A stretch of 64,000 nucleotides of DNA from Bacteroides finegoldii DSM 17565 (GCF_000156195.1 NZ_GG688317.1:442270-506269); one strand, 5' to 3'; positions 46,739 through 55,901 are shown, numbered from the stretch's first letter. A program made the numbers and translations. The notes: generated from the letters alone by a model not told the origin.

Positions 46739-47924
46739 TGATATTAAAAATAAATCCGGTCTGGTGTTTGCCAAACCCTAAATCCAAACGTACATTTACT
46801 CTCTTCTTAAACTCCCAACGATAACCGAAACCATAATTAGGCAGAATATGCTTCGGAGTAAACTCGGAGAGTCGTGGAAAAATCGTTCCCGCTCCTGCCC
46901 ATACAGCCACTCCATTCCGTTTCCAGACGTGTTGCCGGAGTTCTATTTGCGCATCCATTGCTCCTTTGTCCCGATAGCGTCCTTCGTAATATCCGCGCAT
47001 GGAGTAAGAGCTTCCCAGCGTTGCCATCAATCCCCACGGGGTATCGCCATAGGTAAGCAATGTGTGGAATTGTCCTGCCAGCACTCCGCCTTTCCATACG
47101 GGCTGATAATAGCTGGTAGTCAGTTCGGTGCTGCTAAACGCATATTTATTGCCGAGAAAAGCCGGGCTGAATCGCTGGTCTATCCGCAAGTAATAGCCGT
47201 GAGATGCATTTGTCAGGAAATCACGTGAATCGTAAAGGAGAGAAAGCCCCAGGCTGGTATTGGTGGTCCGTGCAGCCATTCCTTCCCATAGTTCCGGTTT
47301 ATCAAAGTCCCGTCCGTCGATATAATCGAATATGGCCATCGGGCCGATGTAGAAGTTCTTTGCCAGCCGGAACATAAAATCGACTTTCACCTGTGCTTGA
47401 AAACGTTTATAGTCGCTTTCATTATCAGAGTTGGCTCCATTGTCATATCCCCGTCCCCAATACAGGCTGGGGAAAGAATAGAAATAGAGATTGTAGTTCA
47501 AGCGGTATTTGTCTTGCGGAAACAGATGGTTTCCACGGATTCCCAACAGATAGAAGCCGACCGTCGACACATCTCCGTAAAGAGAGACATTGGAAGGAGG
47601 AAGAAGCGAATCGTTCCGATCGGTGCGATATAGTCCGGCTGCCACCAGTCCGAGTCCGAACTTGGTGTCACTGGAATAATGGGGACCACCTATCACACTG
47701 AAATCAAACTTTTTATTCTTTTTCTCCTTATTGGCGTCATTGAAGTAATCAAGAAACTTTTTAAAGAAGCTGCGCTTTGCCGGAATGGAATCTTCCATGG
47801 TTACAGATATAGAATCCTCCGGCAGTTCAATTTTAGTAGAATGCAGCTGTGCGCCCAACGGGGTTTGTGTCAACAACAAAAGCGCGAATATGATTAGCCT
47901 GTTCTGTCTAGTATTCATAATCAT
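46725..47924 (-). CDS. Omp85/BamA-TamA-like outer-membrane barrel without visible POTRA domains
   Basis: 399 aa with signal peptide (ending PLGAQ). After a 60-residue N-terminal segment rich in Lys (DANKEKKNKKFD) comes a 16-strand-type surface-antigen barrel (about 75-399). The conserved loop motif SMRGYYEGRYRD corresponds to the (V/M)RG(F/Y)xG signature of Omp85 proteins. No POTRA repeats fit in the short N-terminus, so this is a barrel-only member, a type often linked to patatin or lipid-handling proteins. It overlaps the phosphoethanolamine transferase gene, so a role in lipid A modification or lipid movement is plausible, but is inference. Confidence 0.85.
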   Translation of the reverse strand: MIMNTRQNRLIIFALLLLTQTPLGAQLHSTKIELPEDSISVTMEDSIPAKRSFFKKFLDYFNDANKEKKNKKFDFSVIGGPHYSSDTKFGLGLVAAGLYRTDRNDSLLPPSNVSLYGDVSTVGFYLLGIRGNHLFPQDKYRLNYNLYFYSFPSLYWGRGYDNGANSDNESDYKRFQAQVKVDFMFRLAKNFYIGPMAIFDYIDGRDFDKPELWEGMAARTTNTSLGLSLLYDSRDFLTNASHGYYLRIDQRFSPAFLGNKYAFSSTELTTSYYQPVWKGGVLAGQFHTLLTYGDTPWGLMATLGSSYSMRGYYEGRYRDKGAMDAQIELRQHVWKRNGVAVWAGAGTIFPRLSEFTPKHILPNYGFGYRWEFKKRVNVRLDLGFGKHQTGFIFNINEAF

Positions 47925-47946
47925 AAGAAGTAGAAAACTTTGCGGA

Positions 47947-47954
47947 CAAAGTTA
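47947..47954 (-). promoter_or_regulatory. -7 element of the barrel/phosphoethanolamine transferase operon
   Basis: Minus strand TAACTTTG, exact TAnnTTTG, about 23 nt before the ATG. It is part of a 7-bp stem (47936-47942 with 47947-47953, 4-nt loop). Confidence 0.5.
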
Positions 47955-48013
47955 GTTTCAAACTTCCTATAAAAACAGATATTCAGGCGCTTTTGTTGTT
48001 CCGGATTTCCTTT

Positions 48014-49027
48014 TTAACGTTTTAAAAGTCTTATAAACTCGTCTACATCCTCCTCTGTGGTATCAAAAGAAGTCACCAGACGGATTCCATTCTTCTCTTC
48101 GTCCCAAAAATAAAAGAAGTAAGACTCTAGCATCCGGTCGATAACCGGGCGGGGCATGGTGAGGAATAACTGGTTACTTTCGGCTCTTTGAGTGAAAGTT
48201 ACTTCGGGCAGTTTCTTCAATTCAGTGTAAAGTTTGGCAGCCATTGCATTGGCATGGTTGGCATTCTTCAGCCAGAGGTTATCTGTGAGGTATGCCGTAA
48301 ACTGGCAAGAGAGGTAACGCATCTTCGAAGCGAGCTGGGCGGATTGCTTACGGATGAAGCGGGCTTCCGGTTGCAGGTCTTTATTAAATACAATCACGCA
48401 CTCTCCCATCATCAGTCCGTTCTTCGTTCCGCCAAAACTAAGAATATCGACTCCGCAGTCTACTGTCAGTTCCTTTAAGGAAAGATTCAAAGCGGCACAG
48501 GCGTTGGCTATTCTGGCTCCGTCCATGTGTACATACATACCATTCAGATGGGCAAAGTCTGTCAGACGTTTCAATTCTTCGGGAGTATAGATGGTGCCAA
48601 GTTCGGTACATTGGGAGATGTAGAGGGCTCTGGGTTGTGAATGGTGCTGATCGCCGAAACCATGCAGATAAGATTGCATCAATTCCGGGGTAAGTTTACC
48701 GTCAGGAGTGGCAATCGGGCGAATCTGACAACCTGTCATTTTCACAGGAGAGCCGCATTCATCTACATAGATATGAGCCGTTTCCGCACAAAAGATGGAA
48801 TGATACGGACGGGTCATCAGCTGCAATGCTACCACGTTGCTACCCGTTCCGTTAAATACAAACAAGGGGACACAGTTGGGCGTAAAGGTTTCCTTTATCT
48901 TCGCTACGGCTTCTTCTGTCCATTTATCATCGCCATATCCTAAAGAATGGTCTATATTAGCCCGGTTCAATGCTTCCATTACCAACGGATGCACACCGGA
49001 ATTATTGTCGGAGGCAAAACTTCTCAT
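48014..49027 (-). CDS. ltaE: Low-specificity L-threonine aldolase
   Basis: 337 aa PLP enzyme of fold type I that cleaves L-threonine or allo-threonine to glycine and acetaldehyde. The start MRSFASDNNSGVHP is characteristic. PLP-binding residues seen: Lys202 in SFGGTKNG (Schiff base) and Asp169 in HMDGARIANA. Its length fits the family. It is a single gene, with a -7-like element at 49055. It sits 89 nt upstream of the barrel operon and has its own start signal there. Confidence 0.95.
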   Translation of the reverse strand: MRSFASDNNSGVHPLVMEALNRANIDHSLGYGDDKWTEEAVAKIKETFTPNCVPLFVFNGTGSNVVALQLMTRPYHSIFCAETAHIYVDECGSPVKMTGCQIRPIATPDGKLTPELMQSYLHGFGDQHHSQPRALYISQCTELGTIYTPEELKRLTDFAHLNGMYVHMDGARIANACAALNLSLKELTVDCGVDILSFGGTKNGLMMGECVIVFNKDLQPEARFIRKQSAQLASKMRYLSCQFTAYLTDNLWLKNANHANAMAAKLYTELKKLPEVTFTQRAESNQLFLTMPRPVIDRMLESYFFYFWDEEKNGIRLVTSFDTTEEDVDEFIRLLKR

Positions 49028-49054
49028 TGTTTCTTACATTTTAATTCGTGATGC

Positions 49055-49062
49055 AAAGTAAC
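49055..49062 (-). promoter_or_regulatory. Possible -7 element of ltaE
   Basis: Minus strand TTACTTTGCA, one base off TAnnTTTG, 28 nt before the ATG. No clear -33 element. Confidence 0.35.
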
Positions 49063-49124
49063 AGAATTATTTCCGGAAATCCATTGAAAGGAAGATACAT
49101 AAAGCAGAAAAAGGATAAAAAACG

Positions 49125-49170
49125 AGAATCTCCGAAGTGCTGACTATGCTGTCATTCCTCCGGAGATTCT
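49125..49170 (-). terminator. Terminator of the winged-helix gene
   Basis: AGAATCTCCG (49125) pairs with CGGAGATTCT (49161) around a 26-nt loop; on the minus strand the stem is followed by CGTTTTTTAT. The gene's stop is 29 nt upstream of it. Confidence 0.65.
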
Positions 49171-49198
49171 TCTGTTCTCGTTAAAGCGTCAAACTCTT

Positions 49199-49417
49199 TC
49201 AGCCAATATAAACATTCACACAGAGATATACATAAAGCTCTTCATCGCACTGATCGAACTCTATTTTGCTCTCTCTTGACAACCACCCCAAAGCGGCACC
49301 CAGCTCTTTATCTTTCAGCCCGGATTTTCTCTTCAAAAGTCCATAGCTCCACTTCTCATTATTGCTAAGCAGTTGCCAAACCTTACCGGCATTCACACCG
49401 ATTTCATTTCTGTTCAT
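49199..49417 (-). CDS. Small winged-helix protein (DUF2582-like)
   Basis: 72 aa. The sequence from NAGKVWQLLSNNEKWSYGLL through KDKELGAALGWLSRESKI has the helix-helix-strand pattern of the small winged-helix proteins of Bacteroides (DUF2582). There is no additional domain. Such proteins are probably DNA-binding, but no target is known. It has a terminator at 49125 and an intergenic gap on its 5' side shared with the divergent pyruvate oxidase gene. Confidence 0.8.
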   Translation of the reverse strand: MNRNEIGVNAGKVWQLLSNNEKWSYGLLKRKSGLKDKELGAALGWLSRESKIEFDQCDEELYVYLCVNVYIG

Positions 49418-49552
49418 TTTTCTAGAGTAATTAAGAGGTTTAATACATTAGGTTAAGATTTCGCCTATAAAGATAACAAAAGGATATTGCAATTGTTTAT
49501 ACATCTTTACTAAAAAGTTGTTACAGAATTAATTTTAACATAAAAGCGGTGA

Positions 49553-49566
49553 TGTGTCCCGACACA
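49553..49566. promoter_or_regulatory. Palindrome upstream of pyruvate oxidase, candidate operator
   Basis: TGTGTC-CC-GACACA, perfect 6-bp arms with a 2-bp spacer, about 90 nt before the gene and between divergent transcription units. Size and symmetry fit a dimeric repressor site. The winged-helix gene product encoded next to it could be involved, which is speculation. Confidence 0.35.
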
Positions 49567-49655
49567 AAGGCGTTATTAGCATATGTTAAATCAGTAACTT
49601 TTCTTTGCAGCCATCTGTTATTACAATAAAAATCAATCCTAAACCAATTACAGCT

Positions 49656-49680
49656 ATGGCAAAAAAAATAAGCAGAACAG
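49656..49680 (+). other. Apparent frameshift at the N-terminus of pyruvate oxidase
   Basis: An ATG at 49656 in a typical A-rich leader opens MAKKIS, but the frame then runs to a stop within 20 codons. Removing one A after AGC (49671-49673) would give MAKKISEQLIDTL and join the main frame. As read, the gene must start at TTG 49681 or be disrupted. Confidence 0.7.
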
Positions 49681-51396
49681 TTGATAGATACTCTGGTAAA
49701 ATCCGGAGTTGAACGCATCTACGCCGTAACAGGCGACAGTCTGAATGAAGTAAACGAAGCAGTCAGAAAAAACGATCAAATAAAATGGATACATGTGCGC
49801 CACGAAGAAACAGGGGCGTATGCCGCTGCGGCAGAAGCACAACTGACCGGTCGCCCGGGATGCTGCGCGGGAAGTAGTGGGCCGGGACATGTTCATCTGA
49901 TTAACGGCTTGTATGACGCACACCGGTCCGGCGCACCGGTAATCGCCATCGCCTCTACAATTCCTACCGGAGAGTTCGGTACGGAATATTTTCAGGAGAC
50001 AAATACCATCAAACTTTTTAACGATTGCAGTTATTATAATGAAGTAGCCACTACTCCCACACAATTTCCACGTATGCTCCAGTCGGCCATACAAACGGCT
50101 GTCACCCGCAAAGGGGTGTCCGTTATCGGGCTTCCGGGTGACTTGGCAAAGGCTTCTGCCGTTACCGTCGACTCGTCGGTTATCAACTATCCTGCCCCAC
50201 CGGAAGTTTGTCCGTCGGAAGAAGATCTGGCTCAATTAGCTGACATGTTAAACAAACATACACGTATCACTCTTTTCTGCGGCATCGGTTGCCGGGGAGC
50301 TCACGAGGAAGTGATCGCGCTTTCCGAGAAGCTGAATGCTCCGGTGGTATATACTTTCAAAGGAAAGATGGAGGTGCAATATGAAAATCCGTATGAAGTG
50401 GGTATGACCGGATTGTTGGGAATGCCGTCAGGCTATTACAGTATGCATGAAGCCGAAGTGCTTCTCATGCTCGGCACAGACTTTCCTTATTCCGCTTTCC
50501 TGCCGGATGACATCAAGATAGCACAGATTGATATAAAGCCCGAACGTCTGGGACGTCGTGCAAAGGTGGATATCGGACTTTGCGGTGATGTTAAACTGAG
50601 CATCCAAAGTCTATTGCGTATGCTGAATCCGAAGACAGATGATTCGTTCCTGTTGAAACAACTCAAAAGATATGAAGGCGTAAAGAAGGATCTAGCTGCT
50701 TACACGGAAGATAAAGGCGACGTAAATAAGATTCATCCCGAATATGTGATGTCCGAAATAGACAAACTAAGTTCGGACGATGCTGTGTTCACAGTAGATA
50801 CGGGAATGACTTGTGTGTGGGGAGCACGTTATCTGCAAGCGACAGGCAAACGCCACATGCTGGGTTCTTTCAATCATGGTTCTATGGCAAATGCTTTGCC
50901 GCAAGCCATCGGTGCCGCACTAGCTTATCCGGATCGCCAGGTAGTGGCGCTTTGCGGAGATGGTGGCTTGTCTATGACTTTAGGAGACTTGGAAACCGTT
51001 GTACAATATAAGTTACCAATTAAAATTATCGTATTCAACAACCGTTCATTGGGAATGGTGAAGTTGGAAATGGAAGTGGACGGATTGCCGGACTGGCAGA
51101 CAAATATGTTGAATCCAGACTTTGCTCAAGTGGCCGAAGCGATGGGAATGGCAGGGTTTAATGTCAGCGATCCGGAAGAGGTGTTGACTACCTTACTTAA
51201 TGCATTCGAACTGGATGGTCCGGTACTTGTCAATATCATGACTGATCCGAATGCACTGGCCATGCCTCCGAAAATTGAATTCGGACAAATGGTGGGTTTT
51301 GCACAGTCGATGTACAAGTTGTTAATCAACGGCCGCTCACAAGAAGTAATTGATACCATCAATTCTAACTTTAAGCATATACGGGAGGTATTTTAA
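49681..51396 (+). CDS. poxB: Pyruvate oxidase/dehydrogenase (quinone-type), ThDP-dependent
   Basis: 571 aa in the main frame from TTG 49681 (IDTLVKSGVERIYAVTGDSL). ThDP-family fold: the N-terminal PYR domain with the catalytic Glu in VRHEETGAYAA, a central FAD-binding domain, and a C-terminal PP domain with GDGGLSMTLGDLETVV for Mg-ThDP. Overall order and length match E. coli PoxB, which decarboxylates pyruvate to acetate and CO2. There is no ATG in frame; the natural start is probably the ATG at 49656 out of frame by one base. Either a natural lesion, a TTG start or a sequence error. A terminator follows at 51435. Confidence 0.85.
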   Translation: MIDTLVKSGVERIYAVTGDSLNEVNEAVRKNDQIKWIHVRHEETGAYAAAAEAQLTGRPGCCAGSSGPGHVHLINGLYDAHRSGAPVIAIASTIPTGEFGTEYFQETNTIKLFNDCSYYNEVATTPTQFPRMLQSAIQTAVTRKGVSVIGLPGDLAKASAVTVDSSVINYPAPPEVCPSEEDLAQLADMLNKHTRITLFCGIGCRGAHEEVIALSEKLNAPVVYTFKGKMEVQYENPYEVGMTGLLGMPSGYYSMHEAEVLLMLGTDFPYSAFLPDDIKIAQIDIKPERLGRRAKVDIGLCGDVKLSIQSLLRMLNPKTDDSFLLKQLKRYEGVKKDLAAYTEDKGDVNKIHPEYVMSEIDKLSSDDAVFTVDTGMTCVWGARYLQATGKRHMLGSFNHGSMANALPQAIGAALAYPDRQVVALCGDGGLSMTLGDLETVVQYKLPIKIIVFNNRSLGMVKLEMEVDGLPDWQTNMLNPDFAQVAEAMGMAGFNVSDPEEVLTTLLNAFELDGPVLVNIMTDPNALAMPPKIEFGQMVGFAQSMYKLLINGRSQEVIDTINSNFKHIREVF

Positions 51397-51434
51397 GTTA
51401 TTCTCTTTTTAAGATCTTCAATACCTCTCCCAAA

Positions 51435-51485
51435 GTATGACTTACTATTATTGCTAATCGCAATAAGGTAAGTCATACCTTTTTA
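51435..51485 (+). terminator. Terminator of poxB
   Basis: GTATGACTTAC (51435) pairs with GTAAGTCATAC (51468); a second inner stem of TTATTGC/GCAATAA extends it. Followed by CTTTTTATT. Confidence 0.8.
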
Positions 51486-51532
51486 TTGTCTATTTTATAG
51501 TCTATCTTGAAGTGGAAATCATTTTATTTTCT

Positions 51533-51540
51533 TATGTTTG
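51533..51540 (+). promoter_or_regulatory. -7-like element before the small ORF
   Basis: TATGTTTG, exact TAnnTTTG; a TTG lies 23 nt upstream (51507), 2 nt more than the usual spacing. Confidence 0.35.
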
Positions 51541-51563
51541 CAATTATCAAAAAGTAAAAACAC

Positions 51564-51749
51564 ATGGAAAAGCCCGACTTTTCGCCTTTATCCCGACAAG
51601 CTCTACACACAACCATTAATACCGGATACAACCGTTATTCCATTCAAAGCGATATCTGCCTTCTTTACAGCCTTAAAATTCTCAACCGACAGTTCTACTA
51701 TTTTATCCATACAGATATATTCTATAATATAGATGATATGCAAAGATAA
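51564..51749 (+). CDS. Possible small ORF of unknown function
   Basis: 61 codons, starting MEKPDFSPLSRQAL, in an A-rich leader 24 nt downstream of a -7-like element. It has no signal peptide, no recognised domain and several Tyr/Ile-rich stretches. It may be a relic of a longer regulator gene (the mixture of residues resembles N-terminal domains of AraC-type proteins, weakly) or a chance frame. Low confidence. Confidence 0.2.
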   Translation: MEKPDFSPLSRQALHTTINTGYNRYSIQSDICLLYSLKILNRQFYYFIHTDIFYNIDDMQR

Positions 51750-51797
51750 GAAACAAAAAGAGATTCTTTTAAGTTTCAGAACAGTTTATAACAAAAA

Positions 51798-51825
51798 AGT
51801 CGCTTTCGGTAAACCGAAAGCGACT
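51798..51825 (-). terminator. Terminator of groES-groEL
   Basis: Perfect 13-nt arms (51798-51810, 51813-51825) with a 2-nt centre; on the minus strand a T6 run follows. Lies 28 nt after the groEL stop. Confidence 0.85.
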
Positions 51826-51852
51826 CCTATATTCATTCTACGAAAGCCGGAA

Positions 51853-53505
<1,653 letters not shown>

Positions 53506-53533
53506 TTAAAATTTTACTATCTACTATTATTAA

Positions 53534-53806
53534 TTAACCCAAAACAGCGAGAACGTCGCTCTGACGCATGATAAGATATTTAGTACCTTCAACGTCAAGT
53601 TCTGTTCCGGCATATTTACCATAAAGAACCGTATCGCCTACTTTCAATACCATTTCTTCGTCTTTCGTACCGTGACCTACTGCCACAACTTCACCCTTCA
53701 AAGGTTTTTCTTTTGCTGTATCAGGGATAATGATACCACCAATTGTTTTTTCTTCTGCAGGTGCAGGGAGGATAAGCACTCTGTCTGCTAATGGTTTAAT
53801 GTTCAT
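53534..53806 (-). CDS. groES: 10-kDa co-chaperonin GroES
   Basis: 90 aa, the lid of the GroEL chamber. The start [20 protein letters not shown], the mobile loop ([10 protein letters not shown]) and the roof segment ([18 protein letters not shown]) are standard. First gene of the groESL operon. The upstream DNA (53807-53950) contains a sigma-54-type promoter match and TGTC/GACA half-sites rather than a -33/-7 promoter. Confidence 0.99.
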   Translation of the reverse strand: MNIKPLADRVLILPAPAEEKTIGGIIIPDTAKEKPLKGEVVAVGHGTKDEEMVLKVGDTVLYGKYAGTELDVEGTKYLIMRQSDVLAVLG

Positions 53807-53883
53807 AGTTACTTGTTATATTTTAGTTATACATTTAATATTTAGATGTTACCCGTCATTTTCAGGCGGAACGCTAAAAACAT

Positions 53884-53899
53884 TGCGAAAAGTGTGCCA
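53884..53899 (-). promoter_or_regulatory. Candidate sigma-54 promoter of groES-groEL
   Basis: Minus strand TGGCACACTTTTCGCA: TGGCAC exact, GG-N10-GC spacing exact, -12 box TCGC instead of TTGC. Transcription would begin near 53873, leaving a 65-70-nt leader. No Bacteroides -33/-7 promoter competes in the region. Confidence 0.5.
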
Positions 53900-53916
53900 A
53901 AGCAGTTTAGTGATTC

Positions 53917-53949
53917 TTTGTCAGAAATTGAACTGACAAAATGGCTGTC
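53917..53949. promoter_or_regulatory. Palindromic activator-type site upstream of groES
   Basis: TTTGTCAG (53917) and CTGACAAA (53933) are perfect inverted arms with an 8-nt spacer. A further TGTC at 53946 lies 11 nt beyond the GACA at 53935, so three half-sites are phased. Located just upstream of the -24 box, where a sigma-54 activator or a heat-shock regulator could bind. Confidence 0.45.
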
Positions 53950-53975
53950 TGCCTACCTCGTTATGGCAAAAACAA

Positions 53976-54011
53976 ATGAATCCCGTGCGAAAGTTTTCGC
54001 ACAGGATTCAT
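53976..54011. terminator. Hairpin upstream of the groES promoter region
   Basis: 18-nt arms on either side of 53993/53994, with one internal mismatch and a terminal G-U. On the minus strand the stem is followed by TTTGTTTTT. Probably insulates groES from transcription coming from the Nudix operon. Confidence 0.65.
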
Positions 54012-54050
54012 ATTATGCCTTATTATAACATGAGCTTGATATATTAATAG

Positions 54051-54525
54051 CCTTCACCTTTTCACTGTAACTCCTCATTCATCAGTGTTAACGGGTGAAG
54101 AGCGACATCTTCACCCGCATTTACACCTCCGGTTCATTAATAACAAGCTTACTTTCTATAGGCACTAAACTTCTTTTCTATTATAGATAAACTTCTCTTC
54201 TTCCGAATATAAAATTCTTTTGCACTAGGCACAATCTATAAACGCAAGTTGCGTTTATAAAAACAAAGATTGCGTTTATAAAAACAAAGGCTTCGTTTTT
54301 ATAATCAAAGCCTTCGTTTATAGTTTATCTATAACCAAAAAGAAATTAGTTCTTATAGAAAGGAAGTTTAGATCCTATAGAAAAGAAGTTCATCTACAAT
54401 ATCCGGTCGCCATCAGACCAATTATCGGTATACATAGATAGCTTAAAAAAAGGAAAGTGGGTGAAATATATGCCCTTCACCTGCTAACATCCATGAATAA
54501 GGCGTTATAGCGAAAAGGTGAAAGG
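54051..54525. repeat. Nested imperfect inverted-repeat element with 21-bp tandem core
   Basis: No gene is seen between 53807 and 54597; this element fills most of the gap. The left end (54051-54130) aligns with the reverse complement of the right end (54441-54525) at roughly 70% by eye; both include TTCACCTTTTC and TTCACCC blocks. A second layer (54151-54180 against 54361-54395) matches in 25 of 28 positions. The centre (54249-54332) consists of four 21-bp units, the first two identical over 20 nt (TTGCGTTTATAAAAACAAAG), and is opened by the palindrome ATAAACGCAA-G-TTGCGTTTAT. No long open frame. It may be a mobile foldback/MITE-like repeat or a structured RNA. Confidence 0.65.
54092..54117. 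repeat. Perfect small hairpin within the inverted-repeat element
   Basis: 10-nt arms CGGGTGAAGA / TCTTCACCCG around a GCGACA loop. The opposite flank keeps a weaker version (GGTGAA/TTCACC, within 54461-54482). Confidence 0.7.
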
Positions 54526-54597
54526 CATATCACATTTGTACGACACACGGACATCATACCTTAATTCCGGTAAATCAGACAGATAGAAAGTCTTTTC

Positions 54598-55305
54598 TTA
54601 CTCTTCTTTAGCTTCAGTCAAGCCATACTTTGCTCTCGTAATTTTCCGTACAAGTTCCCTTTGAACACTTTCCAATGCGTTCACTTCTTTATCCAACAGT
54701 TCCAAAGCTGAACCTTTCTGTAGCAGATAAGAACGGTCTGAGTATTTTATCATAGAAGTGGACACTGCCTTATTATCCTTTTTATATTGTTCAATCATAT
54801 ATCGCAAAGCTTCCGATCTATATTTACAAACGGTCTTCCGTTCCGCATAATATAATTCTTTGTAAGCATTGTCTTCACTTCTCAACTTCTTCCAAAAAGC
54901 AGAAAAAGCTGCCGACACCGCATCTTTCTCTTCCTTAGATACAGCCTCCGATTGTCTCTTTTTAAGCTCCCTATATTCTTTATATGTATTTAAGAACTTA
55001 TCCAGCGCATCTTTACAGACTTTATGCTCAAGCCGGTAATTTTCCAATGAAGCAGGACGGTTATATTCAACAATCTCTTGCAGGTAAGGCACATCATTCC
55101 AACTGATATACTTATTATTCGCTTCACAATAGTCTGCGTAAGCACTCACAAGTTGCCAACTATATTCTTTTGTTTTCTGATTCAGTTCTTCATTGATGGC
55201 CGACAAACTTTTCTCCATTTCCTGTAAATTCTGCGCTAATGCGGTCTGCATACTCCCCCATCCCGAAATGAACAGACAAAGGACACTTAATAATGTTGTT
55301 TTCAT
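54598..55305 (-). CDS. Periplasmic coiled-coil protein of unknown function
   Basis: 235 aa with signal peptide ending TALAQ (residue 25). The mature part is almost entirely helical, rich in Lys/Glu/Tyr with heptad-like stretches (EMEKSLSAINEELNQKTKEY and the C-terminal ALELLDKEVNALESVQRELV). There are two Cys that could form a disulphide. No enzyme motif. It lies 17 nt after the Nudix gene, so the two share a transcript. I do not recognise the family. Confidence 0.75.
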   Translation of the reverse strand: MKTTLLSVLCLFISGWGSMQTALAQNLQEMEKSLSAINEELNQKTKEYSWQLVSAYADYCEANNKYISWNDVPYLQEIVEYNRPASLENYRLEHKVCKDALDKFLNTYKEYRELKKRQSEAVSKEEKDAVSAAFSAFWKKLRSEDNAYKELYYAERKTVCKYRSEALRYMIEQYKKDNKAVSTSMIKYSDRSYLLQKGSALELLDKEVNALESVQRELVRKITRAKYGLTEAKEE

Positions 55306-55322
55306 AATATAATGATTTTAAA

Positions 55323-55871
55323 TTATAGACTTGCCATGTATTTCCAAAGAGGGGCGGCATTCAGCGACTGCATAATTTCGTTATTCTCAAGCAACGTCCT
55401 CACCTCTTCCAATGTGAACAAATGCACAGAAATATCTTCCGTAGCTTCCAAATGTTGATGATCTATCAGTTCCACATCTGTGGCGAGAAAACAATGAGTC
55501 AAGTTAGTATGAGTACTCGGATTAGCCGAAACTACCATATATTCCTGCCAGTTCCCATTGCCATACCCTGTTTCTTCCCACAATTCGCGCTGGGCGGATA
55601 CCAGTGGCGAAACATCTTCCTTCTCGCACACACCGGCGCAAAGTTCATAACAAGTCCGTCCGATTCCAGGACGGTACTGACGAACAAAAACAAATTTACC
55701 TTCTTTGGTGATGGCAATCGTATTCACCCAATCGGGATATTCTAAGATATAATATTCGGGGATATGATTCCCATTTGGGAGCAACATATCTTCGCAACGT
55801 ACAGTTAGCCAAGGGCGACGAAACAGGTACTTACTACTCACAGTTTGCCATGCTTTATTCTTTTCTTCCAT
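55323..55871 (-). CDS. Nudix hydrolase, ADP-ribose pyrophosphatase-like
   Basis: 182 aa, Nudix fold, cytosolic. The general layout (NTIAITKEGKFVFVRQYRPG, then the Nudix helix with QRELWEETGYG) matches ADP-sugar pyrophosphatases. The Nudix box is slightly off consensus: between AGV and REL there is one extra residue and Asp stands where the first Glu is expected; the metal-binding RExxEE part is intact, so activity is likely. Removes nucleoside diphosphate derivatives such as ADP-ribose. First gene of a two-gene operon. Confidence 0.88.
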   Translation of the reverse strand: MEEKNKAWQTVSSKYLFRRPWLTVRCEDMLLPNGNHIPEYYILEYPDWVNTIAITKEGKFVFVRQYRPGIGRTCYELCAGVCEKEDVSPLVSAQRELWEETGYGNGNWQEYMVVSANPSTHTNLTHCFLATDVELIDHQHLEATEDISVHLFTLEEVRTLLENNEIMQSLNAAPLWKYMASL

Positions 55872-55893
55872 GAAGTTTCATTTTTTCTTCCGA

Positions 55894-55901
55894 CAAATAT
55901 A
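55894..55901 (-). promoter_or_regulatory. -7 element of the Nudix operon
   Basis: Minus strand TATATTTG, exact TAnnTTTG, 23 nt before the ATG at 55871. Confidence 0.55.

Larger units (their letters stand above)
51486..51797. other. Intergenic stretch between poxB and groEL
   Basis: About 310 bp between the two terminators. It holds a -7-like TATGTTTG at 51533 and a 61-codon open frame at 51564. No repeats, RNA gene or further strong structure recognised. Confidence 0.5.

Noticed and set aside
49654..50235. 193-codon minus-strand frame opposite poxB
   Set aside because: Shadow of poxB; Cys/Phe/Arg-rich composition and no promoter.
51538..51732. Alternative 64-codon frame overlapping the small ORF at 51564
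   Set aside because: Its start overlaps the -7-like element, so it would begin upstream of the transcription start; the frame at 51564 fits better.
54249..54332. CRISPR-like array
   Set aside because: The 21-bp units adjoin each other with no spacers and no cas genes are present; it is a tandem repeat inside a larger inverted repeat.
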